In this document: one piece after another, positions 25,231 through 31,972 of the stretch
How positions within the stretch are numbered: position 1 is the first letter of the stretch
How the letters are laid out: every line of letters starts with the position of its first letter
Assembly (NCBI GenBank): GCA_031266795.1
Contig: JAISAI010000019.1
Span: forward strand, 1 to 39,367
Direction: 5' to 3'
Length of the DNA stretch: 39,367 nucleotides
DNA from: Eubacteriales Family XIII. Incertae Sedis bacterium
GTDB lineage: Bacteria; Bacillota; Clostridia; Peptostreptococcales; Anaerovoracaceae
The notes under the pieces: generated by a model
Database searches by the model: none
What the model was told of the DNA's origin: nothing
The model's input: the letters and a program-made list of their open reading frames with translations, nothing else
Made by a program: the position numbers and the translations under genes

Positions 25231-26472
25231 TTACGTATGGGCCTGCTGCAGCTTGCCGTGCAGCTTGCGCTGCTCGACGAGTAGGTCGGTGAAACGCTTG
25301 TTATACGTGCTGCACCCCACGGGCGTCTGCCTGATGAGCAGCTCGAGGCAATTGTCACAGACGGTGCACCACTTTATATCGCCCTCCCGGCCATCCCTGA
25401 GCTTCTTTGGCAGCAGCGGGTCTGCGAAGCTCTGCCTGCCGAGCGCTATCATATCGAGCACGCCGCTCTCCACGCATTTGGCGCCATAAGGCAGCAAGCC
25501 CGAATCCTTGGCCTCCACAGCGCAGAGCCCGTTGTTCCCGTCGCGGAATACCGAAAAGTTCGAGCCGATTATGACCGTTTCCGGACGGACCGCCCTCTTG
25601 AATTCCTTGGCCCAATACTGATTGATATAGGCGTAATAAGGGATGTGCTTGTCGACCTGTGTAAGGCTGATAGTGATGCCGGGGCTGCCGGCCGACTGGA
25701 TGAAGAACTGCGCCCCGCGTTCCTCGAGGCCCCTGAGTAGGTCGAGCGGCTCCGTCAGATCCATCACGGGGGATGCCGGGCCGTCCGTCCCGAATCCGCC
25801 GGGGAACCCTTCCCACGCGGAAATCTTGGAACCGATGAGGAAGTCCTTGTCGCCTACGGCCTTCGCTATGCGCTCATACAGGTCGAACGCGAACTGCCTC
25901 CTGTTCTCCCACGCGCCGCCGTACTTCCACGTGCGGCTGTTGTACGGACGCAGGACCTGAGAGCCGAAATAGCCGTGGCACAGCTTCATGTCTATGCCGT
26001 CCGCGCCCGCGTCGTGCGCTATCTGGGCCGCGAGCACGAAGTCGTCTATTATCTTATCGACCTCGTCCTCCGTCAGCAGGTCGCCGCCGTATCCGTAGAG
26101 GGGATTGACCGTCACGCGCCGCGAGAACTTATCGCTCGACAGCTCGCCGGAATGCGTCAGTTGGAAGATGAAAATGGTCTTCGGGTTTGCGCTCTTCACG
26201 CGCTTCACAAATTGCCGGAGCGGCTCGCGGTTTGGCTCCATTATCGTCAGTTGGTTGTCCCTTGCCCGGCTTTCGCGCGTGACGGAAATCGCCTCGAGGC
26301 AGACGACTCCGGCCTCCCCGCGAGCGAGCTCCTCGTACCGCTGGGTCGTGCGCTCCGACGGATCGCCCGTTTCGTCCTCGTCGTTCGTCTCCATAGGCTG
26401 GATGAAGAACCGGTTTTGGGCCGTGCGCGCGCCGATCTTGACCGGCTCTAAAAGAGTCTCCCTGTATCCCAT
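25231..26472 (-). CDS. Old Yellow Enzyme-family NADH:flavin oxidoreductase, single domain
   Basis: 413 residues. The FMN TIM barrel begins LLEPVKIGARTAQNRFFIQP. The active-site segment is MKLCHGYFGSQVLRPYNSRT, followed by YGGAWENRRQF. In most members the first part reads H-x-A-H/N; here the first His is Lys (K-L-C-H). A C-terminal CTVCDNC with a fourth Cys 11 residues on recalls the 4Fe-4S site of 2,4-dienoyl-CoA reductases, but the FAD/NADH domains of those 650-residue enzymes are absent. The family reduces activated double bonds or oxidises C-N and C-O bonds. ATG 26472 is chosen with GGAGG 5 nt upstream. Confidence 0.88.
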   Translation of the reverse strand: MGYRETLLEPVKIGARTAQNRFFIQPMETNDEDETGDPSERTTQRYEELARGEAGVVCLEAISVTRESRARDNQLTIMEPNREPLRQFVKRVKSANPKTIFIFQLTHSGELSSDKFSRRVTVNPLYGYGGDLLTEDEVDKIIDDFVLAAQIAHDAGADGIDMKLCHGYFGSQVLRPYNSRTWKYGGAWENRRQFAFDLYERIAKAVGDKDFLIGSKISAWEGFPGGFGTDGPASPVMDLTEPLDLLRGLEERGAQFFIQSAGSPGITISLTQVDKHIPYYAYINQYWAKEFKRAVRPETVIIGSNFSVFRDGNNGLCAVEAKDSGLLPYGAKCVESGVLDMIALGRQSFADPLLPKKLRDGREGDIKWCTVCDNCLELLIRQTPVGCSTYNKRFTDLLVEQRKLHGKLQQAHT

Positions 26473-26523
26473 TCTCTCCTCCATATCCAGTAGACGCGAT
26501 AACTCACGCCCCCGGCACCACAC

Positions 26524-28032
26524 TCAAGCCAACAACGCGTCGCCCACATCGGCGAGCGCATCCATTACGATACAAAACTTCTCTGAAATCTTCTCGTACC
26601 CCTTCGACCTCACGGGATCGGGCGAGCACACGAACTCGGCCTCGTGGAGCGCGTCCACCCCGGAGTAGTCGCCCCATAGCCCCGACGCCCTCGCGGCGAT
26701 CGCGGCCGCCCCGGTCGACGCCGCGTCCTGGTCTATATTCGTCTTGACGACATCCACGCCCAGCACATCCGCGAACATCTGCAGCCAAAAACGGCTCCTT
26801 GAGCCTCCGCCCGTGATGAGCAGCTTATCCTCGATCCGGGCTTTTTGTTTCATGAACTCATACGAGAGCTTCAGATTGAGGGCGATGCCCTCGAGCGCCG
26901 CACGCACGAGGTCATTCTTTGTAGCGCCGAGATGCAGCCCGACATACGCGCCCCTGATGTTCACGCTCTTGTCCTGCGATGTGCCGCCGGCGAGGCTCGG
27001 ATTGAAGTAGACGCCGTTCGCGCCCAGCGGCGAGCTCGCGGCCATACTATCCATGAGCGCGTAGGCGTCCGCGTCGCCCGCGATGTCCGGGCATATATTG
27101 TCGCGCACCCACTTCAGGCTGCTGCCGCCCGAGAATATCGAAAAAGCCGACGTGTACATACCATCGGCGATGTGGCTGAAGACGTAGGGGCGCTTCACGA
27201 AATCGAGTATCGGCTCGCTCGAATTCGCCGGGATCCAGCTCGATGAGCCGAGGGACAGATAGACCCTGCCGTCAGCCGCGCCGACCGTGCCAAGCGCCAT
27301 GCACGCGTTATCGACGCCGCCGCATGCGACGAGCGTGCCTTCCATCAGGCCGGTCGCCCCCGCCGCGTCCGGGAGCACACGCCCGACGACCGAGTGGGAC
27401 GGCCTTATATCGGGGAATATCCCCCTGTCTATCCCGGCGGCGTCCCAGTATTCGTCTACGAGTTTGCCCTCTCTCAAATCATAGCCCCCGCTGCCCGACG
27501 CGTAAGAGCGGTCTGTCGCGAGCTCGCCCGTAAGGCGGTAGTTGATGTAATCCTTCGAGCCGGCCACCTTGTATATCCTTGAAAAAATATCCGGGGCGTT
27601 CCTTTTGAGATGCATGAGCTTAAAAATGGTGTAGGTATAGGAGGGGAAGCCGTTTCCCGTGGTCAGGTACCACTGCTTTTCATCGACCGTCCCAAAGAAC
27701 GCCCGCGCCTCATCCCCGGCCCTGCCGTCAGACCAGATGGGGACCCTGTCCATAAGGGGCGCCCCGGACGCGGATAGCGGAACGGCTACGAGGCTGTGGC
27801 CGGAGAGGGCGACGCATCCGATCTCCTCCGCTCTCGTGCCGGTCTCCTCGAGCAGGCTTTTCGTCGAAGCGCAGACGCCGTCCCACCAGTCTTCGGGACG
27901 CTGCTCATGCAACATCGGCGCGGGATAATACGTGTCGTATTCCATAAAGGACTTCGCCATAGTTTTCATATCGCCGCCGTGTAACGAAGCCTTGACCCCG
28001 CCCGTACCAAGATCGTATGAAATTATCTTCAT
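26524..28032 (-). CDS. FGGY-family carbohydrate kinase 2 (block A)
   Basis: 502 residues, xylulokinase-like. It starts IISYDLGTGGVKASLH (phosphate-1 loop). The ADP-binding half has YLSLGSSSWIPANSS, NIRGAYVGLHLGATKNDLVR and LLITGGGSRSRFWLQMFADV, the last matching the FGGY signature. The catalytic Asp is expected in CGGVDNACMALGTVG. It would phosphorylate a ketose or polyol made from the imported substrate. First gene of block A, driven by P3, with AAGGG 9 nt before ATG 28032. Confidence 0.9.
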   Translation of the reverse strand: MKIISYDLGTGGVKASLHGGDMKTMAKSFMEYDTYYPAPMLHEQRPEDWWDGVCASTKSLLEETGTRAEEIGCVALSGHSLVAVPLSASGAPLMDRVPIWSDGRAGDEARAFFGTVDEKQWYLTTGNGFPSYTYTIFKLMHLKRNAPDIFSRIYKVAGSKDYINYRLTGELATDRSYASGSGGYDLREGKLVDEYWDAAGIDRGIFPDIRPSHSVVGRVLPDAAGATGLMEGTLVACGGVDNACMALGTVGAADGRVYLSLGSSSWIPANSSEPILDFVKRPYVFSHIADGMYTSAFSIFSGGSSLKWVRDNICPDIAGDADAYALMDSMAASSPLGANGVYFNPSLAGGTSQDKSVNIRGAYVGLHLGATKNDLVRAALEGIALNLKLSYEFMKQKARIEDKLLITGGGSRSRFWLQMFADVLGVDVVKTNIDQDAASTGAAAIAARASGLWGDYSGVDALHEAEFVCSPDPVRSKGYEKISEKFCIVMDALADVGDALLA

Positions 28033-28050
28033 AAACCGTAACCCTTCGGA

Positions 28051-28075
28051 TTACCGCGATGCCGATAGTATCGGC
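28051..28075 (-). pseudogene. Relic of a Gfo/Idh/MocA gene start in the P3 leader
   Basis: On the minus strand the 25 bp would read A-D-T-I-G-I-A-V, against A-D-S-I-G-I-A-V at the start of the Gfo gene at 18335. The nucleotide match continues upstream through the leader, operator and promoter. The start codon has been lost (GGAGTAGCC in place of ATGATGGCC). It looks like the trailing edge of a duplicated P2 region. Confidence 0.65.
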
Positions 28076-28094
28076 TACTCCACCCTATTGTTCT

Positions 28095-28158
28095 TTTCGT
28101 TTGCTGTCGTTCTCTTTTGTTTGCTTTCAATTATAGAGGCGGGCCCTGCCCTTGTCAA
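28095..28158 (-). promoter_or_regulatory. Promoter P3 with DeoR-type operator array (block A)
   Basis: Minus strand: -35 TTGACA (28153-28158), 17-bp spacer, -10 TATAAT (28130-28135), full consensus. The operator array (28095-28129) is GAAAGCAAACAAAAGAGAAC then gacAGCAAACGAAAA: three repeats about 10 bp apart. Repressor bound there would cover the transcription start. Confidence 0.9.
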
Positions 28159-28193
28159 GTGAAAACTCAAACCGGTCAGGGTGATCGTGGAAA

Positions 28194-28237
28194 CGCAAAC
28201 CGGCCAGGGCAATCGCGATTGTCCTGGCCGGTTTGCG
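28194..28237 (-). terminator. 44-bp near-perfect palindrome ending the ABC-2 operon
   Basis: Arms cgcaaaccggccagg (28194-28208) and cctggccggtttgcg (28223-28237) enclose an inner palindrome caatcgcgattg. On the minus strand TTTCC follows, so it can act as an intrinsic terminator for the gene ending at 28268. A degenerate second copy of the right arm (CCCTGACCGGTTTGAGTTTT, minus strand) follows towards 28165 and could pair as an alternative. Confidence 0.75.
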
Positions 28238-28267
28238 AAGATGTTTATGGCTCGTAGTTCATTCCGA

Positions 28268-30334
28268 TCAATATATGGACGCCACATTCGTGGTATTCGG
28301 GTCTTTGTTTTTCAGTTCCTCCATACTCCGGATAAGACTGTCGTAGACGCCCGCGTCTTTCAGCCACGCTATGGCCTTAACGCTCTTCTCCGTGACGGTG
28401 TAATCCAACGAGTAGGTCTCTTCATAATTGTAGCGTTTCATGAACTGATGGATCGGCTCGCCCTTGCCCGACATGGCGGCGTCGGCGCTCTCGTACATCA
28501 CACCCTCCGCGCGCTTCGACGACAGATGCAGCGTGAACAACTCGGCGCCCGGATGCAGCATGTCCTCCGCGCCCATCGCCCGGTAGTCCTCATCGAGACA
28601 GGCGGCGAACTCCTTCAGCGCGTCCCCCGTCAGCATTTCCCTTACCTCCGTGTCCAAGCTTACCACTTGAGAGTTACCGTCCGGCCACAAATAATATAAT
28701 TCCGGCGTATCCAAAGCGTCATAGCCGAGCATATTACCGATGGACATATACTCCTTTACCGAATCGCTGGCGATAAGGCGGGCAAACGCGTCGGACCCGG
28801 ATATGAAATCGCTCGAGAGCGTGTACTTCCGGGATTCGCTCATCCCCCCTTTCAGCGCGTAGGTGATATAGACATCGCCTATGCTGAGGTACGACCCGTC
28901 GTAATCGTAAACCACGCCGCCCGCGTCCCTCACATACGCCCTTTCATCAAGGATACGGTGATGGAATTCCTCGAGGGCCCGAAGGCCATCCTCTCCCTTT
29001 ATGGGAATGAACACGGTATGGAACAGGCCCGTTCCGCGTTTGTACGGCGGCATGGCATTCAAATCCCCGTAGGAGGAAAACGCGCCGGCGGAGATGCCGG
29101 ACGCTGCGGGCACGCGCGTTTCGAATCCCGTGATGTTCGTCATGACGCACACGAAGAACACGGCGGTAGCCACGGCGAACGCGCCGAACCGGCGCAGTAG
29201 CCGTATATCGAATACGCGCGCGCTTTTTCTGAGTATCATGGTCGCTATAACGAACGCGACGCCGGCCCCGATGAACGCGCCGATGATATAGTTCGTATCC
29301 ACGTAGTCCATACTGCCGTAGCCCGCGCGCAAAGATACTACATCATAGATCCCCGAATCGCCGAGCAGCTCGCCGCCAAGGAACAGGCCCGCTATCGCCA
29401 CTACGCAGACGAAGATATACTCTACGGCGCGATAGGTGATCGAGTCCCCCGCGCGCTCCGCCTTGAACGAGCGGTATAGCCGCCACGCGATCGCCACGAT
29501 GAGAGCCGAAACCGCGATATAGACGAACATCATCGCCACCTGCCCCACTACGGAGGCGGCGGCCGAGTCCATGTCAACTAAGTAATACATGAATGGATGC
29601 AGGTATTTGATCACGCTTTCGACATTGTTCAGTAACGACAATCCGACGAGGAACCTCTCCGCCACCATCGTCCCGAAGAGGCATATGAATATCCACGCGA
29701 AGTTGAAGATGGCTGCCGTCATGAGATGCACGGGTGTGTTGCCGGAAACCATACCCGCGAGTACGGTGACCACATAGGTATAGAGCATTATCACGATATT
29801 TGCGCCTATCACCAACGGCCATGCCGAAACATCGATATAAGCGGAATAATGATCCGCCATGTAATGTGCGCAGTAACTCATGATGGGTACTGACAGCAAA
29901 GCGCTGATGACGTACGGTACGATGAACAACATGAATCCCGACAGCAGATTGCTGCGGAACAGCACGGCGCGCCCTACGGGGAAAGCGTGAACCACTGCGA
30001 GCGACGACGGCGAATGGGTGTATCTGAACACGGCGATGGCGGCAACGATGGCAAATATGATGCCGGAGAACGCGTCCATACCTACGCTAAGGCCCATATG
30101 CACGTTGATATCCCCGGATGCAGCAGCCGCTGCGTTGGAATCTATCGCAAGCGCCCTCAGCAACATAGGCAACGGGCCTGACACGAAATATACGATGAAC
30201 GCGAGCAATCCGATGGGCCAGAACCTCCTGAAATTTTCGATCATGATCGCCCGCGACACGAAGCCGCCCGCAGCGGCCGCCTTCACTTTGCCCACGCCGG
30301 AAACCGCGTCAGCCGATGATAGATTTGACAGCAT
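28268..30334 (-). CDS. ABC-2 type transporter membrane protein with large C-terminal domain
   Basis: 688 residues, partner of the ATPase encoded just upstream. The first 400 or so residues hold about ten to twelve hydrophobic segments (for example PIGLLAFIVYFVSGPLPMLL, FIVPYVISALLSVPI, YIFVCVVAIAGLFLGGELLG, FGAFAVATAVFFVCVMTNIT). The remaining 270 or so residues are soluble, with no recognised motif, and probably face outside. The layout recalls exporter or stress-response permeases found beside YtrA/YtrB-type genes in Firmicutes. ATG 30334 has GGAGG 8 nt upstream and lies inside the ATPase gene (26-bp overlap). The substrate is unknown. Confidence 0.8.
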   Translation of the reverse strand: MLSNLSSADAVSGVGKVKAAAAGGFVSRAIMIENFRRFWPIGLLAFIVYFVSGPLPMLLRALAIDSNAAAAASGDINVHMGLSVGMDAFSGIIFAIVAAIAVFRYTHSPSSLAVVHAFPVGRAVLFRSNLLSGFMLFIVPYVISALLSVPIMSYCAHYMADHYSAYIDVSAWPLVIGANIVIMLYTYVVTVLAGMVSGNTPVHLMTAAIFNFAWIFICLFGTMVAERFLVGLSLLNNVESVIKYLHPFMYYLVDMDSAAASVVGQVAMMFVYIAVSALIVAIAWRLYRSFKAERAGDSITYRAVEYIFVCVVAIAGLFLGGELLGDSGIYDVVSLRAGYGSMDYVDTNYIIGAFIGAGVAFVIATMILRKSARVFDIRLLRRFGAFAVATAVFFVCVMTNITGFETRVPAASGISAGAFSSYGDLNAMPPYKRGTGLFHTVFIPIKGEDGLRALEEFHHRILDERAYVRDAGGVVYDYDGSYLSIGDVYITYALKGGMSESRKYTLSSDFISGSDAFARLIASDSVKEYMSIGNMLGYDALDTPELYYLWPDGNSQVVSLDTEVREMLTGDALKEFAACLDEDYRAMGAEDMLHPGAELFTLHLSSKRAEGVMYESADAAMSGKGEPIHQFMKRYNYEETYSLDYTVTEKSVKAIAWLKDAGVYDSLIRSMEELKNKDPNTTNVASIY

Positions 30335-31226
30335 CGCTCTCACCTCCGAGTTCGTATATAAAGACTTCTTCTATCGTCATAGGCGTGATGTCGAAGATCA
30401 GCGGGCGCTTCTCGTCGCGCCATCTCATGAGCTCATCCCTGCCGCCCTTCACTATGAGGTAGTCCACCGAGCCGACGGAGCTGAAATGCCTCACCTCCGC
30501 CCTCACGTTCAGATCGTCATACATTCCCATGGAGTCTCCGATGTTCGGGCCGAATGACGCTTGGACTTTGTTCAGATCCGACGTCAGGTCGTCGAGCTCG
30601 CGTTCGAGCTTCATGACGCCATGGTCGATGACGCCGATCCGGTCGCAAAACCCTTCCATCTCACGCAGGTTGTGGGACGACACGAGGGTCGTCATACCCC
30701 GGTCAGCGGACGCGGAGACGATGTACGCCCATATCTTTTTTCTCGCTATGGGGTCAAGCCCATCTATCGGTTCATCGAGCAGCAGACAGTCCGGCGTGGT
30801 GGCGAGCGCCGCCGCGAACACGGCCTGCTTCCGCATACCCTTCGAGAATTTGGAGAGCTTGTTCCGGCGGTCGAGGCCAAATCCCGACACGATCACATCG
30901 TACACCTCCGGATCCCAGCGGCGGTAAAGCCCGCCGAGCAAGCGCTCCATCTCATTCAGATTGTACGAGCGGTAATAATCGAGATCGTCGGGGATGAACG
31001 CCAGCATGCCGCGCGTCGCCGCGCTTCCGAATACCGGCAGCCCGCCGATCTCCGCGTCCCCGCCGTCAGGGGCCAGCACCCCCGCAAGCAGCTTCAGTAT
31101 CGTCGTCTTGCCGGCGCCGTTCGTACCGACAAGCCCGTATATCGAGCCGTCCGGCACGTCCATATCGACGCCGTCGAGCGCGCGGAACCCGTCAAAATCC
31201 TTTGTCAGACCTTTTACGCTTATCAT
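30309..31226 (-). CDS. ABC transporter ATPase, YtrB-like
   Basis: 305 residues. Walker A is GTNGAGKTT, Walker B LLLDEPIDGLD, H-loop SSHNL. The signature is the variant FSKGMRKQ, usual in this group rather than LSGGQ. The last 80 or so residues form the C-terminal extension common in ABC-2 ATPases. It pairs with the membrane protein downstream. The start overlaps the regulator stop by 4 bp (ATGA), with GGAGG 9 nt upstream. The operon order regulator-ATPase-membrane protein is the YtrA/YtrB arrangement known in Bacillus, where it responds to cell-wall stress; the trigger here is not known. Confidence 0.92.
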   Translation of the reverse strand: MISVKGLTKDFDGFRALDGVDMDVPDGSIYGLVGTNGAGKTTILKLLAGVLAPDGGDAEIGGLPVFGSAATRGMLAFIPDDLDYYRSYNLNEMERLLGGLYRRWDPEVYDVIVSGFGLDRRNKLSKFSKGMRKQAVFAAALATTPDCLLLDEPIDGLDPIARKKIWAYIVSASADRGMTTLVSSHNLREMEGFCDRIGVIDHGVMKLERELDDLTSDLNKVQASFGPNIGDSMGMYDDLNVRAEVRHFSSVGSVDYLIVKGGRDELMRWRDEKRPLIFDITPMTIEEVFIYELGGESDAVKSIIG

Positions 31227-31624
31227 GTACCTGAGCCTCCTCCGCCTGTCACGGGCAGCACGCCCATCTCCTCATCGACTATCGCGCGCACCGCACCGAC
31301 ATCGCGCGTAAGGTAATAGAGTTCGCGCATATTGCCCGCGAGCGCGGCGCGCGCCTCCGCTATCTGCCCGTCGTCCGCCCTCATCCCCTCGAGCGGGCTC
31401 GCGAACGATCCCACGCCGGATGTCGTGTAGATGTAGCCCTGGCGCTCAAGCTCGCGAAACGCCTTCTGCACCGTATTGGGATTGACCGTGAGCATCTTTG
31501 AAAGGTCGCGCACGGACGGGAGCTTTTCGTCCGGCCCTATGACGCCGACAAGTATCCGCTCCTTCATCCTGTCCACCACCTGCTCGTATATCGAGCGCCG
31601 GCTCCTGAGATCGATTTCAAACAT
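31223..31624 (-). CDS. GntR-family regulator, YtrA subfamily
   Basis: 133 residues. The winged helix covers about residues 10-75 (SIYEQVVDRMKERILVG, LPSVRDLSKMLTVNPNTVQK, then AFRELERQGYIYTTSGVGSF). Only a short C-terminal dimerisation tail follows, as expected for YtrA proteins, which lack a large ligand domain. It probably represses its own operon through the inverted repeat at 31673-31697. GGAGG is 9 nt from ATG 31624. Confidence 0.93.
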   Translation of the reverse strand: MFEIDLRSRRSIYEQVVDRMKERILVGVIGPDEKLPSVRDLSKMLTVNPNTVQKAFRELERQGYIYTTSGVGSFASPLEGMRADDGQIAEARAALAGNMRELYYLTRDVGAVRAIVDEEMGVLPVTGGGGSGT

Positions 31625-31672
31625 ATTTGGGAACCTCCGCTATGGTTTCTTCCAAATTTCACATGCGTATGT

Positions 31673-31702
31673 AGTGTACTACTTCACATAGTACACTGTC
31701 AA
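31673..31702 (-). promoter_or_regulatory. ytrA-type promoter and operator
   Basis: A perfect 9-bp inverted repeat, AGTGTACTA (31673-31681) and TAGTACACT (31689-31697), with a 7-nt centre fills the space between -35 TTGACA (31697-31702) and -10 TACACT (31673-31678). The half-site resembles known YtrA-subfamily operators. Binding would mask the whole promoter. Confidence 0.88.
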
Positions 31703-31740
31703 TAGCTTTTTTATTATTGTTTATAAAATGTAAAATCCTC

Positions 31741-31808
31741 TGTCATACCGGACTTGATCCGGCATCCATGTACTGATAATGGATTCCGGGTCGGAGCCCG
31801 GAATGACA
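31741..31808. repeat. 68-bp palindromic intergenic repeat
   Basis: It starts tgtcataccggacttgatcc and ends gagcccggaatgaca, the two 29-30 nt arms pairing with few mismatches around a short centre. The sequence type (TGTCATTCCGGG...GGATCCGG-like) resembles small dispersed palindromes known from several bacterial groups. Only one copy is in this window. It lies between the EF-G-like terminator and the ytrA promoter. Confidence 0.75.
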
Positions 31809-31817
31809 TCCGTCGTA

Positions 31818-31860
31818 CCTCGTACATCGAGGAGTGCAGCGGCTTTGCCGCGTGGCACTC
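31818..31860. repeat. Two adjacent small hairpins in the 31625-31972 gap
   Basis: First hairpin: cctcg-tacat-cgagg (31818-31832). Second: gagtgc..cggc-ttt-gccg..gcactc (31832-31860), with unpaired bases in the stem. Neither has a following U-run. With the promoter, the 68-bp repeat and the terminator they account for most of this 348-bp gene-free stretch; I see no coding region there. Confidence 0.5.
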
Positions 31861-31907
31861 TACCGTGACGATATTATTTTCATATAATCTGGCGTCTGTG
31901 AGTTATT

Positions 31908-31935
31908 GAAAAACGAGGCGGCGGTAAACCGCCGC
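31908..31935 (-). terminator. Intrinsic terminator of the EF-G-like gene
   Basis: Stem gcggcgg-taaa-ccgccgc (31918-31935), followed on the minus strand by CTCGTTTTTC. It lies about 40 bp after the stop codon of the EF-G-like gene. Confidence 0.88.
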
Positions 31936-31972
31936 GCCTTTGTTGAATTACCTATGGACTCCTGCCCTCGCC

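Noticed and set aside
22324..28032. Autoinducer-2 (Lsr) uptake and processing operon
   Set aside because: FGGY kinase, DeoC-type aldolase and Rbs-type transporter resemble LsrK, LsrF and LsrABCD, but there is one permease instead of two, no LsrG, and a DeoR rather than SorC regulator.
31700..31972. CRISPR array or tRNA gene in the gap
   Set aside because: The repeats are single palindromes, not spaced direct repeats, and no cloverleaf or tRNA-like T-arm is visible.
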